Below, in pieces: positions 15,054-24,207 of a stretch of 27,272 nt of DNA. The stretch is taken from NCBI GenBank assembly GCA_905221035.1, contig CAJNBP010000020.1:1-27272 (forward strand). The letters run 5' to 3'. The notes under the pieces were generated by a model. That model was not told the origin of the DNA. It did no database searches and was given only the letters and a program-made list of their open reading frames with translations. The DNA is from a bacterium. Its GTDB lineage: Bacteria > Bacillota > Bacilli > Lactobacillales > Streptococcaceae. Each line of letters begins with the position of its first letter. The first letter of the stretch is position 1. The translations under genes and the position numbers were made by a program.

Positions 15054-16601
15054 ATGACTAAACGCGCCTTAATCAGCGTCTCAGATAAAGCGGGCATTGT
15101 TGAATTGGCCCAAGAGCTCAAAAAACTGGGTTGGGAGATTATCTCGACGGGTGGGACCAAGGTTGTCCTTGACAATGCTGGGGTGGAGACCATTGCGATC
15201 GATGATGTGACGGGCTTCCCAGAGATGATGGATGGTCGTGTTAAGACCCTTCATCCAAATATCCACGGTGGGCTCCTCGCTCGTCGTGATTTGGATAGCC
15301 ACTTGGAAGCAGCCAAGGAGAACCAAATTGAGCTTATCGACCTTGTAGTGGTCAACCTTTATCCTTTCAAGGAAACGATCCTCAAACCAGACGTGACGTA
15401 CGCTGCTGCCGTTGAAAACATTGATATCGGTGGGCCATCTATGCTTCGTTCAGCAGCGAAGAACCATGCTAGCGTAACAGTTGTGGTAGACCCTGCTGAC
15501 TATGCAGTGGTGCTTGACGAATTGGCAGCAAACGGCGAAACGACTTACGAAACTCGCCAACGTTTAGCGGCCAAGGTTTTTCGTCACACAGCGGCTTATG
15601 ACGCCTTGATTGCAGAATACTTCACAGCTCAAGTGGGGGAAAGCAAACCTGAAAAGCTGACCTTGACTTATGACCTCAAGCAAGCCATGCGCTATGGGGA
15701 AAATCCTCAGCAGGATGCCGATTTCTACCAAAAAGCTTTGCCGACTGACTATTCGATTGCTTCAGCCAAACAGCTCAATGGGAAAGAATTGTCATTCAAT
15801 AATATCCGTGACGCTGATGCGGCCATTCGTATCATCCGTGATTTTAAAGACCGTCCAACCGTTGTGGCTCTCAAACACATGAACCCATGTGGAATCGGTC
15901 AGGCTGATGACATCGAGACTGCTTGGGACTACGCTTATGAGTCTGACCCAGTGTCTATTTTTGGTGGAATTGTCGTCCTTAACCGTGAGGTGGATGCTGT
16001 GACAGCTGAGAAGATGCACGGCGTTTTCCTTGAAATTATCATTGCACCAAGCTATACGGATGAAGCGCTAGCCATTTTGACCAACAAAAAGAAAAACTTG
16101 CGTATCCTTGCCTTGCCATTTGATGCTCAAGAGGCTAGTGAAGTGGAAGCAGAATACACAGGTGTAGTTGGTGGACTTCTGGTGCAAAACCAAGATGTGG
16201 TCAAGGAAAGCCCAGCCGATTGGCAAGTGGTGACCAAACGCCAGCCAACTGAGACAGAGGCGACAGCTCTTGAGTTCGCTTGGAAAGCAATCAAGTATGT
16301 CAAATCAAACGGAATCATCATAACCAATGACCACATGACACTCGGTGTTGGCCCAGGGCAAACCAACCGTGTAGCTTCCGTACGTATTGCGATTGACCAA
16401 GCTAAAGACCGTCTTGACGGTGCTGTCCTTGCTTCCGATGCCTTCTTCCCATTTGCGGATAATGTGGAAGAAATCGCCAAAGCAGGTATCAAGGCCATCA
16501 TCCAGCCAGGTGGATCGGTCCGTGATCAAGAGTCTATCGAAGCGGCGGACAAATACGGCTTGACTATGGTCTTCACAGGAGTGAGACGTTTTAGACATTA
16601 A
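15054..16601 (+). CDS. purH: Bifunctional AICAR formyltransferase / IMP cyclohydrolase
   Basis: The 515-aa enzyme performs the last two steps to IMP. The N-terminal IMP cyclohydrolase domain (about residues 1-195) has ISTGGT and GGLLARRD. The C-terminal formyltransferase domain has [18 protein letters not shown] and [18 protein letters not shown] use ATG 15054, preceded by AAAGGAG at 15041-15047, not the upstream in-frame start at 15033. The extreme C-terminus reads GVRRFRH, whereas the remnant at 19745 and PurH proteins generally have GVRHFRH. The last His-to-Arg change may be neutral but is worth noting. Confidence 0.96.
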   Translation: MTKRALISVSDKAGIVELAQELKKLGWEIISTGGTKVVLDNAGVETIAIDDVTGFPEMMDGRVKTLHPNIHGGLLARRDLDSHLEAAKENQIELIDLVVVNLYPFKETILKPDVTYAAAVENIDIGGPSMLRSAAKNHASVTVVVDPADYAVVLDELAANGETTYETRQRLAAKVFRHTAAYDALIAEYFTAQVGESKPEKLTLTYDLKQAMRYGENPQQDADFYQKALPTDYSIASAKQLNGKELSFNNIRDADAAIRIIRDFKDRPTVVALKHMNPCGIGQADDIETAWDYAYESDPVSIFGGIVVLNREVDAVTAEKMHGVFLEIIIAPSYTDEALAILTNKKKNLRILALPFDAQEASEVEAEYTGVVGGLLVQNQDVVKESPADWQVVTKRQPTETEATALEFAWKAIKYVKSNGIIITNDHMTLGVGPGQTNRVASVRIAIDQAKDRLDGAVLASDAFFPFADNVEEIAKAGIKAIIQPGGSVRDQESIEAADKYGLTMVFTGVRRFRH

Positions 16602-16607
16602 GAGAAA

Positions 16608-16635
16608 AAAATTCCATCTGAAATGATGGAATTTT
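16608..16635 (+). terminator. Terminator-like hairpin after purH
   Basis: AAAATTCCATC (16608-16618) pairs perfectly with GATGGAATTTT (16625-16635), with a 6-nt loop. The 3' arm ends in four T's but no longer tract follows. It overlaps the -10 region of the next promoter, so it separates purH from the defence genes. Confidence 0.55.
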
Positions 16636-16643
16636 GCTATAAT
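16635..16643 (+). promoter_or_regulatory. Extended -10 promoter of the AAA/HNH pair
   Basis: TGCTATAAT carries a perfect TATAAT at 16638-16643 with an extended TGN. No good -35 is seen. The gene start at 16680 lies 37 nt downstream, giving the cargo its own promoter inside the purine operon. Confidence 0.6.
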
Positions 16644-16679
16644 ATAGACAAAATAATCAGAGGGATTAAAGGTGTTACA

Positions 16680-18434
16680 ATGGCTGAGTTAGTTTATACA
16701 TATATAGAAAAAATGGATACTGGTATAAAAAACAGCGAGATATCTTTTTCGGAGGAACATAAGTTTAGAATGGAAGAAAGGACTTTGTTTTATGTAGAGA
16801 ATAAAAACAAAAGGTTTTTTGGTGAAAAAATATCTAACTTATCATTACTTGTTGGGAAAAATGGTATAGGTAAAAGTAGTATATTAGATTTAATTTCTTT
16901 TTCGAATAAAAATATCAATTTACGAAGAGGAAGAAATAGTTATTTTAACATTTTTCATATTAAAGATAATCTTTTTTTGGTTGATGGTAGTCCCAGTTTG
17001 ATTGATAAAATAGAGAATTTGAGTACAGAGAAAGGGTTATTTGTGAGCGTGGGGAACAATAAGTTTGTCACTCCTTCTAATAGTCAAATAAGTATAGAAT
17101 TACAAATATCCTTAATTAGATCTAGTCCAATTGTAGATTGGTTCAACAGAGATTCTTATAGAACTCTTAACTCGCATAGTAGTCCTATAATCCGGAATGT
17201 AAAGCAAGTGGAATCTGCTGAAAATGTGTTTCGATTTATTGTAGAAGCCAAAAACAGTAATGTTACAAAGCAAAAAATTTTTTTAAAAGTTAATCAGAAA
17301 CAGTTATACTCATCCAATAGTCCAGCTATATTAGATGAACTCTATGGTAACGATCGAATTATGGATATTGAAGATGTATTACCAGAACAGTTGAAAAGAA
17401 GGTTGAGATTGAAAGTTGGAGAAAATTCTAGTAGCTTCAATAGTCGAATAGTCCAAAATTATTACTTTAGAAAACATAAAATACATTTTTTTATAGTTCA
17501 AGTTTTAGAAAAGTATTTACTGAATCTGATAGAATTTTTAGAAAAAAATGGAGAGCCAAGAAAAAGAATTTTCTCTATTATAAAAGAGTCAAATAGGGTG
17601 GATTTTAATAGATTGCGGGAAGTAGATTTATTTTACTTGCGGGAAGACTATATTTCAGAGCAATTTTTGAAAGATAAAATAGCCTTTTTGGAAAACATAG
17701 TAAATGATTTAAGAGACTGGGGTGAGAGGATAAATTATTTTGAAGGGAAAAGTAGTAGAGGTACTCCATTTATTAATCGAGAGGATTTAAAGACTCTTAT
17801 CTCTAACTTTAAGAATTCGGAGGAATATGGACATTTCCAAGGTAACTCTTATAAAATTGAGGTATCTAGTTCTTCTTTGAAGAACAAAGATATAAATTTT
17901 AACTTCATTGAATTGCTTATGGTAGAATTTTCGGAGTTATTCTCTGTCCAATTTGAAAATTTAAGTGACGGAGAGATTGTTTATTTTAACACCTTTTCTT
18001 CAATATTCATGGAAATACGGAGAGCAAGTAAAGATGGGAATGATTGTGTGCTAGTATTAGATGAACCTGATTTGAACCTTCATCCAGAGTGGTGTAGAAG
18101 GTTTATTGATGATTGTATCACTCTTGTTAATAACTATTCAGCTGTGAATGTCCAGTTTATTATAGCGACGCATTCTCCATATATGATTTCAGATGTTCCC
18201 AAAGAAAATGTTTTTTCTCTGGAAGAGAAAGAGAAGATGATAGTAATCAAAAGAGCAGAAAAAACTTTTGCTGCAAATATTATTGATATACTGTCAGATA
18301 CTTTCTTTTTGGACTACTCAATTGGGGAATTTGCTAGAAAAAAATTATTAAAACGCGATAAAGAGGATTATCAATATATTGATGATCCGGTTTTGAAGAC
18401 ATTAATTGAAAGAAGTGTAGAAGATAGTGATTAA
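16680..18434 (+). CDS. AAA/OLD-type ATPase of a Septu-like defence pair (PtuA-like)
   Basis: The 584-aa protein has an ABC/SMC-type ATPase core: Walker A LLVGKNGIGKSSILDL near residue 60, a signature-like LSDGE, Walker B CVLVLDEPDLNLHPEW and the H-loop IIATHSPYMI. A large insert with helical character separates the two halves. ATG 16680 is chosen because AAAGGTG (16668-16674) precedes it and the promoter lies inside the longer frame from 16623. It overlaps an HNH nuclease gene by 8 bp. In Septu systems an ATPase (PtuA) and an HNH protein (PtuB) together block phage. The pairing is convincing; the exact subtype is not determined. The gene is strongly AT-rich against the flanking purine genes. 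Confidence 0.82.
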   Translation: MAELVYTYIEKMDTGIKNSEISFSEEHKFRMEERTLFYVENKNKRFFGEKISNLSLLVGKNGIGKSSILDLISFSNKNINLRRGRNSYFNIFHIKDNLFLVDGSPSLIDKIENLSTEKGLFVSVGNNKFVTPSNSQISIELQISLIRSSPIVDWFNRDSYRTLNSHSSPIIRNVKQVESAENVFRFIVEAKNSNVTKQKIFLKVNQKQLYSSNSPAILDELYGNDRIMDIEDVLPEQLKRRLRLKVGENSSSFNSRIVQNYYFRKHKIHFFIVQVLEKYLLNLIEFLEKNGEPRKRIFSIIKESNRVDFNRLREVDLFYLREDYISEQFLKDKIAFLENIVNDLRDWGERINYFEGKSSRGTPFINREDLKTLISNFKNSEEYGHFQGNSYKIEVSSSSLKNKDINFNFIELLMVEFSELFSVQFENLSDGEIVYFNTFSSIFMEIRRASKDGNDCVLVLDEPDLNLHPEWCRRFIDDCITLVNNYSAVNVQFIIATHSPYMISDVPKENVFSLEEKEKMIVIKRAEKTFAANIIDILSDTFFLDYSIGEFARKKLLKRDKEDYQYIDDPVLKTLIERSVEDSD

Positions 18435-19584
18435 ATTAGAATTACCTCAGAAACAACAATTAAAAGAAATTGATGTATGTTTTGAAAATTACCACATGAG
18501 TTTATTAGAAAAATTATCTGTGGGGGGGAATACATTTAGAATAATTCCAAAAATTTTGAAATTATGTGGTAATATGGCCAATTTTAAATTATTGATAACT
18601 GATGAATGGTTTAATATAAAAAACAAACCAGACAGTTTATTATTTGAATATTATTTAGTAGGTAGATTCTATTTGGAGTTAACAAAAATGACATTTTCGG
18701 ATGATGAGGAATATAGAATAAATTGGATTTCGAAAATTTTGAAATGTATTTCTCATTATCCTAAAATGAATGAATTGATTGATAGTAATTTTTTATACTA
18801 CATAACCACTGATTACGTTGATTTTCAAATGGAAAATAAGAAGGTATTTAATAAATTTGATGAAATAAATAATAAATTAAGAGATTTTTTAAATTATGAA
18901 AACTTTAGAAATCGTTTTAGAGTAACACTATGGAGACTATACGGATGTGAGGTTTGCCCTTATTGTAATTTGATACCCATTACAAACCATGACGACTTTT
19001 CAACAGCAGATATAGAGCATTTTTATCCCAAATCAATTTTTCCTTTGTTTTGTGTATCAAAATTTAATTTAGTTCCATCTTGTAAAGACTGTAATCGACA
19101 ATTTAAAGGAGCAAAATACTTCCATTATAATCCTCGTTATGAGGGGCTTGATGAATATTTTAAATTTAATTTTTCTGTTAATGATTCTTTTGAGCAGACG
19201 GTCGATAATTACTTATCACATTCTAGTGAAATTGAGGAAAATGATATAAATTTAGCAATAAAGTTATGCAATGAAGATAAATATGTAAAAGAAAGATTAT
19301 CAACTTTAAAAATTAGCAGTCGGTACAATTCTACTCAGAATCGTACAGATATATGTAAATTCATAAAAGATGCAGAAAGCAGTAGGTATTTGTGGTTTAA
19401 AACAATAGAAAATGTAGCTATTATAGAAGATAAGGATAAAGAAATTATCTTGAATACTCTTTCCCCATTCTTAAGTAGAGAAATATATCAAAGTCGGAAA
19501 TTTATGAATATAGAAAAGGGGAAATTTAAAGCAGATATAAGTAGCATGTTTCAAGATTATATAGAGGGGCTTTTGTATCCTTAG
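18427..19584 (+). CDS. HNH endonuclease of the Septu-like pair (PtuB-like)
   Basis: The 385-aa protein begins at GTG 18427, inside the end of the ATPase gene, indicating coupled translation. An HNH domain lies near residues 173-223. It shows a zinc pair in VCPYCN, the catalytic His region DIEHFYPKS, and [15 protein letters not shown] with the second Cys pair and Asn. This order matches PtuB-type and related HNH nucleases. The N-terminal ~170 residues and the C-terminal ~160 residues are helical and not recognised, so the protein is longer than minimal PtuB. It is probably the DNA-cutting effector controlled by the ATPase. It ends 6-12 bp before a copied purH tail. Confidence 0.82.
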
Positions 19585-19589
19585 TAGTT

Positions 19590-19745
19590 CTTGTTTTTGC
19601 AGATAATGTGGAAGAAATCGCTAAAGCAGGCATTAAAGCTATCATCCAGCCAGGTGGCTCAGTCCGTGACCAAGAATCTATCGAAGCTGCGGATAAATAT
19701 GGCTTGACCATGGTCTTCACAGGCGTGAGACATTTTAGACATTAA
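19590..19745 (+). pseudogene. Diverged duplicate of the purH 3' end
   Basis: The stretch aligns with the last ~150 bp of intact purH, from GATAATGTGGAAGAAATCGC to the stop. About one base in nine differs, nearly all at synonymous third positions. It encodes the consensus end GVRHFRH. There is no start, so it is a remnant. It marks the right edge of the Septu-like insertion and carries the original purH terminator behind it. Confidence 0.93.
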
Positions 19746-19750
19746 AAAGC

Positions 19751-19782
19751 AAAAGGGAAGAAAACAGTTTCTTTCCTTTTTT
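19751..19782 (+). terminator. Terminator after the purH remnant
   Basis: An imperfect stem pairs AAAGG-GAAGAAA with TTTCTTTCCTTT, followed by T's to 19782. It is probably the native purH terminator, now moved downstream by the insertion. Confidence 0.6.
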
Positions 19783-19809
19783 GCGTAAAAATGCGGAGTG
19801 AAATAAGAT

Positions 19810-19833
19810 TAAAACGAACGTTTGTGATATAAT
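19810..19833 (+). promoter_or_regulatory. purD promoter with a PurBox-like motif
   Basis: An extended -10 (TGATATAAT, TATAAT at 19828-19833) is preceded by AAAACGAACGTTT. The latter keeps the CGAAC core of the PurR box but has no recognisable -35. An activator-dependent promoter would fit. It allows purD-purB expression independent of the interrupted upstream operon. Confidence 0.5.
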
Positions 19834-19865
19834 GTTATTAAATAATTCGCAAAAGAGGTTGAGAA

Positions 19866-21128
19866 ATGAAGCTGTTAGTTGTCGGTTCGGGTGGTCGTGA
19901 ACATGCGATTGCTAAGAAGTTGCTTGAGTCAAAAGACGTTGAAAAAGTATTTGTAGCTCCTGGGAATGATGGGATGACTCTGGATGGTTTGAAGTTGGTA
20001 AATATCTCCATTTCCGAACATTCTAAATTGATTGAGTTTGCAAAAACCAACGATATTGCTTGGACCTTTATCGGTCCAGATGATGCCCTTGCTGCTGGTA
20101 TCGTGGATGATTTTAACCAAGCTGGGCTTAAGGCCTTTGGTCCGACAAGATTGGCAGCCGAGCTGGAGTGGTCCAAGGATTGTGCTAAGGAAATCATGGT
20201 CAAATACGGCGTTCCGACAGCAACCTATGGCACATTCTCAGACTTTGAGGAAACCAAGGCTTATATCGAAAAGCAGGGTGCGCCTATCGTAGTCAAGGCA
20301 GACGGTTTGGCTCTTGGGAAGGGTGTCGTCGTTGCTGAAACGATTGAGCAAGCAGTCGAAGCAGCTCACGAGATGCTTTTGGACAATAAATTTGGTGACT
20401 CAGGTGCGCGTGTGGTCATCGAGGAATTCCTCTACGGTGAGGAGTTCTCTCTCTTTGCCTTTGTCAATGGGGACAAATTCTACATCATGCCAACGGCTCA
20501 GGACCACAAACGTGCCTACGATGGCGACAAAGGGCCTAACACAGGCGGTATGGGTGCCTATGCGCCAGTTCCTCACTTGCCAGAGAGTGTAGTTTCCACA
20601 GCGGTTGAGACTATTGTCAAACCAGTCCTAGAGGGGATGATTAAAGAAGGTCGTCCGTATCTTGGTATCCTTTACGCAGGGCTTATCCTGACAGCAGATG
20701 GACCTAAAGTTATCGAATTCAATGCTCGTTTTGGGGATCCTGAAACACAGATTATCTTGCCTCGTTTGACTTCTGATTTTGCGCAAAATATCACGGATAT
20801 TCTGGATGGCAAGGAGCCGAAGATCACGTGGCTGGACAAGGGTGTGACTCTGGGTGTGGTTGTCGCATCCAAGGGTTACCCGCTAGACTATGAAAAAGGT
20901 GTCAAGTTGCCAGCCAAGACAGAAGGCGACATTATCACCTATTATGCAGGGGCTAAGTTTGCGGAAAATAGCAGAGCACTGCTATCAAACGGTGGACGTG
21001 TCTATATGCTCGTCACCACAGCAGACACCGTCAAAGAAGCCCAAGATAGCATCTACCAAGAACTTGCCCAACAAAAAACAGAGGGCCTCTTTTACCGAAC
21101 AGATATCGGAAGCAAGGCAATTAAGTAA
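19866..21128 (+). CDS. purD: GAR synthetase (purine step 2)
   Basis: The 420-aa ATP-grasp enzyme joins glycine to phosphoribosylamine. It has the N-terminal VVGSGGREHAIA, the ATP-grasp segments VKADGLALGKGVV and EEFLYGEEFSL, and the metal/ATP site NARFGDPETQ. AGAGG lies 8 nt before ATG 19866. It is complete. A 189-bp structured gap follows before purE. Confidence 0.97.
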   Translation: MKLLVVGSGGREHAIAKKLLESKDVEKVFVAPGNDGMTLDGLKLVNISISEHSKLIEFAKTNDIAWTFIGPDDALAAGIVDDFNQAGLKAFGPTRLAAELEWSKDCAKEIMVKYGVPTATYGTFSDFEETKAYIEKQGAPIVVKADGLALGKGVVVAETIEQAVEAAHEMLLDNKFGDSGARVVIEEFLYGEEFSLFAFVNGDKFYIMPTAQDHKRAYDGDKGPNTGGMGAYAPVPHLPESVVSTAVETIVKPVLEGMIKEGRPYLGILYAGLILTADGPKVIEFNARFGDPETQIILPRLTSDFAQNITDILDGKEPKITWLDKGVTLGVVVASKGYPLDYEKGVKLPAKTEGDIITYYAGAKFAENSRALLSNGGRVYMLVTTADTVKEAQDSIYQELAQQKTEGLFYRTDIGSKAIK

Positions 21129-21141
21129 AGATATAAGAAAA

Positions 21142-21294
21142 AGCGACGCAGTCGCTAAACCCGATAATGGTCTCCGAGGTGAAAAGACCAGAACAGAACT
21201 TGTTCTGGTCGGGGGAAACTTTGAGACCTTAGGCTCAAAGTTTAGGAATGAAACCGAAGGTTTGCTTCCGTCCCCACCACCTAAGACCATTATC
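21142..21294 (+). ncRNA. Multi-stem structured element between purD and purE
   Basis: Perfect complementary arms form a closed, branched fold. A 6-bp hairpin is at 21142-21156 (AGCGAC/GTCGCT). An 11-bp closing stem pairs GATAATGGTCT (21163-21173) with AGACCATTATC (21284-21294), continued by AGGTG/CACCT. Inside are a 10-bp stem GACCAGAACA/TGTTCTGGTC (21186-21210), GGGGA/TCCCC (21212-21216 with 21271-21275), a 10-bp stem AAACTTTGAG/CTCAAAGTTT (21216-21243), and GGAA..AAACC/GGTTT..TTCC (21245-21269). The purE ribosome-binding site lies just after the closing stem. It may be a cis-regulatory RNA or a pneumococcal small repeat of the SPRITE/RUP kind; I cannot tell which. Confidence 0.5.
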
Positions 21295-21317
21295 AAAAAA
21301 GAAAAGAAGGAAAAATT

Positions 21318-21809
21318 ATGACTAAACCAGTAATTTCCATTATTATGGGCTCAAAATCAGACTGGGCAACCATGCAAAAAACCGCTGAAGTCCTCGATCG
21401 CTTCGGTGTAGCCTACGAAAAGAAGGTTGTCTCTGCCCACCGCACACCAGACCTCATGTTCAGACATGCGGAGGAGGCTCGTAGCCGTGGCATCAAGGTC
21501 ATCATCGCAGGTGCTGGTGGCGCAGCCCATTTGCCAGGTATGGTTGCTGCTAAAACAACCCTTCCAGTCATTGGTGTGCCCGTCAAATCTCGTGCCCTTA
21601 GTGGCGTGGATTCACTCTACTCTATCGTGCAGATGCCGGGTGGCGTACCAGTTGCGACAATGGCTATTGGTGAAGCAGGTGCGACCAATGCGGCTCTCTT
21701 TGCCCTCCGTCTCCTTTCAGTAGAGGATCAGGCTATTGCGACAGCATTGGCTGATTTCGCAGAAGAACAAGGAAAAATCGCAGAGGAGTCTACAAATGAG
21801 CTCATCTAA
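21318..21809 (+). CDS. purE: N5-CAIR mutase (purine step 6b)
   Basis: The 163-aa catalytic subunit rearranges N5-CAIR to CAIR. Class I PurE signatures are present: IIMGSKSDW, the catalytic His in [19 protein letters not shown], and [26 protein letters not shown] precedes ATG 21318, directly downstream of the structured element. It overlaps purK by 14 bp. Confidence 0.97.
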   Translation: MTKPVISIIMGSKSDWATMQKTAEVLDRFGVAYEKKVVSAHRTPDLMFRHAEEARSRGIKVIIAGAGGAAHLPGMVAAKTTLPVIGVPVKSRALSGVDSLYSIVQMPGGVPVATMAIGEAGATNAALFALRLLSVEDQAIATALADFAEEQGKIAEESTNELI

Positions 21810-22884
21810 AACAATCGGAATAATCGGTGGTGGGCAACTAGGTCAGATGATGGCTATTTCTGCTATCTACATGGGGCACAAGGTTATCGCTTTGGACCCA
21901 GCAGCAGATTGCCCTGCCTCTCGTGTAGCGGAAATCATCGTAGCTCCTTATAACGATGTGGATGCTCTGCGTCAGTTGGCTGAGCGTTGCGATGTTCTCA
22001 CTTATGAGTTTGAAAATGTGGATGCTGATAGTTTGGATGCTGTTATCAAAGATGGTCAGCTTCCTCAAGGAACGGACCTGCTTCGAATCTCCCAAAACCG
22101 GATCTTTGAGAAGGACTTTCTTTCAAATAAGTCCCAAGTCACTGTGGCACCCTACAAGGTCGTGACTTCTAGCCAAGACTTGGCAGATATCGAATTGTCT
22201 AAAAACTATGTCCTCAAGACTGCGACTGGTGGCTATGATGGGCATGGACAAAAGGTTATTCGCTCAGAAGCAGACTTGGAAGAAGCCTATGTGCTGGCTG
22301 ATTCAGCAGATTGCGTATTGGAAGAATTTGTCAATTTTGACCTTGAAATTTCTGTCATCGTGTCAGGAAATGGCAAGGACGTGACAGTCTTCCCTGTTCA
22401 GGAAAATATCCATCGCAACAACATTTTGTCTAAGACTATCGTTCCAGCTCGAATTTCAGAAAGTCTAGCTGAGAAAGCCAAAGATATGGCTCTACGAATC
22501 GCTGAACAGCTTAACTTATTTGGAACTCTCTGCGTGGAAATGTTTGCGACTGCTAACGATATCATTGTCAATGAAATTGCGCCACGTCCACACAACTCAG
22601 GGCACTACTCAATCGAAGCCTGTGATTTTTCGCAGTTTGACACCCATATTCTAGGCGTTCTGAGATTGCCATTGCCAGCTATCAAACTGCATGCGCCAGC
22701 CGTTATGCTCAATGTCCTCGGCCAGCACGTCGAGGCTGCTGAAAAATATGTCACAGAAAATCCAAGCGCCCATCTCCACATGTATGGTAAAATAGAAGCA
22801 AAGCACAACCGAAAAATGGGGCATGTGACCTTGTTTAGTGATGTACCGGATGAGGTGGAGGAATTTGGGAAAGGGATTGATTGA
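21796..22884 (+). CDS. purK: N5-CAIR synthetase (purine step 6a)
   Basis: The 362-aa ATP-grasp enzyme carboxylates AIR with bicarbonate and ATP. It begins [14 protein letters not shown] and contains [12 protein letters not shown] and the metal-binding [21 protein letters not shown] 21796 with AGAGGA upstream is preferred; the frame from 21736 would lie deep inside purE. Family members normally hand over to purB; here about 2.9 kb of foreign genes follows from 18 bp after the stop. Confidence 0.96.
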   Translation: MSSSKTIGIIGGGQLGQMMAISAIYMGHKVIALDPAADCPASRVAEIIVAPYNDVDALRQLAERCDVLTYEFENVDADSLDAVIKDGQLPQGTDLLRISQNRIFEKDFLSNKSQVTVAPYKVVTSSQDLADIELSKNYVLKTATGGYDGHGQKVIRSEADLEEAYVLADSADCVLEEFVNFDLEISVIVSGNGKDVTVFPVQENIHRNNILSKTIVPARISESLAEKAKDMALRIAEQLNLFGTLCVEMFATANDIIVNEIAPRPHNSGHYSIEACDFSQFDTHILGVLRLPLPAIKLHAPAVMLNVLGQHVEAAEKYVTENPSAHLHMYGKIEAKHNRKMGHVTLFSDVPDEVEEFGKGID

Positions 22885-22902
22885 AGAGGTGAGTTTGAAA
22901 GA

Positions 22903-23259
22903 GTGTTCTTAAATTTTAAAAAATTTTATAGTTTATGTAGTATTGGATTATTTTTATTAGCAGTATGCTCAAATAATAAAATTTTATTATTAATATCCTT
23001 CATACTACTTCTATCTATTTCTGGATATTATTATGTTAAAATATACAATCCGTTTAACAATATAAAGAATTTAATTAAAGAAGTAAGGGATAAAAATTAT
23101 TTTTACATTTTAGATGAATCTATGAAAACAGATATTGAAAAAAGAAGAATTATAGATAAAAGATTATTCGAATTTTCGTCTTTTATTATCATGCTAATAA
23201 TGAGTGTGTTTGCATTAATTCTTGTTTTTTTTCAAATGAAGCTGTTATATTCGTTCTAG
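22903..23259 (+). CDS. Multi-TM protein, N-terminal part before a T8 frameshift
   Basis: A GTG start with a weak ribosome-binding site gives 118 aa. Two hydrophobic segments (about residues 10-45), a charged loop (IEKRRIIDKR) and a third segment end in LILVFF. Translation then reads QMKLLYSF and stops. The -1 frame from the T8 run (23225-23232) instead continues smoothly with SNEAVIFVLGIISYILFF into the next ORF. The two frames are therefore one gene, broken by loss of a T or joined by frameshifting. It is strongly AT-rich and not recognised as a known family. Confidence 0.6.
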   Translation: MFLNFKKFYSLCSIGLFLLAVCSNNKILLLISFILLLSISGYYYVKIYNPFNNIKNLIKEVRDKNYFYILDESMKTDIEKRRIIDKRLFEFSSFIIMLIMSVFALILVFFQMKLLYSF

Positions 23260-23291
23260 GAATAATAAGCTACATTTTATTTTTTGTAGAT

Positions 23292-24041
23292 TTGATGATA
23301 TATTTGTTGAGGTATAGGTACTACTGGGTGAGCTTCCAATATTACTTAATTCCAATAGCAGTTTCAATATTAATACTTAATTCCTTTGATGATATTCAAA
23401 AGTTTAGTGTAATTTTATTTTACTTTTTTTTAGTTCTTGTTTGTTACCTTGCTCTAACAATTGTTTTACCTCTCCCCTACCTAAGAAAAGTTTCGAAAAG
23501 CACATTTTTTGTGGGAGTTATCTTATCGGTTACTATTCCAATAATCATTAATAATTTTTTAAATCCATATATGATAGATACAATAAAAAAGAGTATCCAA
23601 ATTGTTGTAACTCCGGAAATGATAGAACAAATTGGATTACCTAAAGAAATAAATGAATATTTTAGTAATAAACAATTAGCTGAGATTATTAGTCAATATA
23701 GAGAGATTGTTATAGATGTAAAATTGGATGCTGAGAAAGAGGCGTTTACAACCATTGGAAATATGTGTATTTCATCTTATACTTTAGGGACATTAATAAT
23801 AAATTATAAGATAAAGCTCGGAGAAGATATTGCAAAAGATAAATATAGACAGCTAAGTAAATACACCGGGATGGATTTGTATAGGGAAATTCGTGGTTGT
23901 GTATTTTATGGTGGTGAAAATTATAAAGATAAAATAATGGAAAATGAAAACTATGAGAAATTAGTGCAAATAATTGAATCAAATAAAAATATCTCCAAGC
24001 AAAATATTCCAGATACCTTTTTTTTAAGAATGTTACTATGA
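23292..24041 (+). CDS. Multi-TM protein, C-terminal part after the T8 frameshift
   Basis: Its open frame extends upstream without a stop to the T8 run. It carries about four more membrane segments: IISYILFFVDLMIYLL upstream of the nominal start, YYLIPIAVSILIL, VILFYFFLVLVCYL and FFVGVILSVTIPIII. A soluble C-terminal region of about 145 residues follows (VTPEMIEQIGLPKEINEYF onward). The nominal TTG/ATG start at 23292/23295 has no ribosome-binding site, another sign that it is not an independent gene. Function is unknown; the position beside a DUF3800 gene suggests defence cargo, which is inference only. Confidence 0.6.
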   Translation: MMIYLLRYRYYWVSFQYYLIPIAVSILILNSFDDIQKFSVILFYFFLVLVCYLALTIVLPLPYLRKVSKSTFFVGVILSVTIPIIINNFLNPYMIDTIKKSIQIVVTPEMIEQIGLPKEINEYFSNKQLAEIISQYREIVIDVKLDAEKEAFTTIGNMCISSYTLGTLIINYKIKLGEDIAKDKYRQLSKYTGMDLYREIRGCVFYGGENYKDKIMENENYEKLVQIIESNKNISKQNIPDTFFLRMLL

Positions 24042-24053
24042 TTACATTTGTGA

Positions 24054-24197
24054 AAAGGTGAAAGCTAAGTTTGAAGAGCTAGTTACTCAATACTCTGAGA
24101 AACATTTAGCGATATATGATTTGTTGTTGTATGTCTATTTTAACACTTTATCGCACTATTCATCTGTGTTTATTTGGAAAAGAGGGGGGAGTAAGGA
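24054..24197 (+). pseudogene. Decayed 3' copy of the small gene before purB
   Basis: VKAKFEELVTQYSEKHLAIY and the following residues align with the C-terminal half of the intact 75-aa protein at 25538 (about 24 of 41 identical: VKAK.EEL, LAIYDL, HY.SV.I.K). The frame stays open from GTG 24058 into the DUF3800 gene, but no upstream half is present. It marks an insertion boundary. Confidence 0.8.
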
Positions 24198-24207
24198 AAG
24201 GAAATTG

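Noticed and set aside
20890..21321. A 143-codon + strand frame across the end of purD and the structured gap
   Set aside because: It runs out of frame through purD and then through the stem-rich region; the low-complexity lysine-rich end reflects A-rich DNA before purE.
24058..24207. GTG 24058 as the start of the DUF3800 protein
   Set aside because: The extra 50 residues match the C-terminal half of the 75-aa protein, so they are a gene fragment; ATG 24208 gives the canonical DUF3800 N-terminus.
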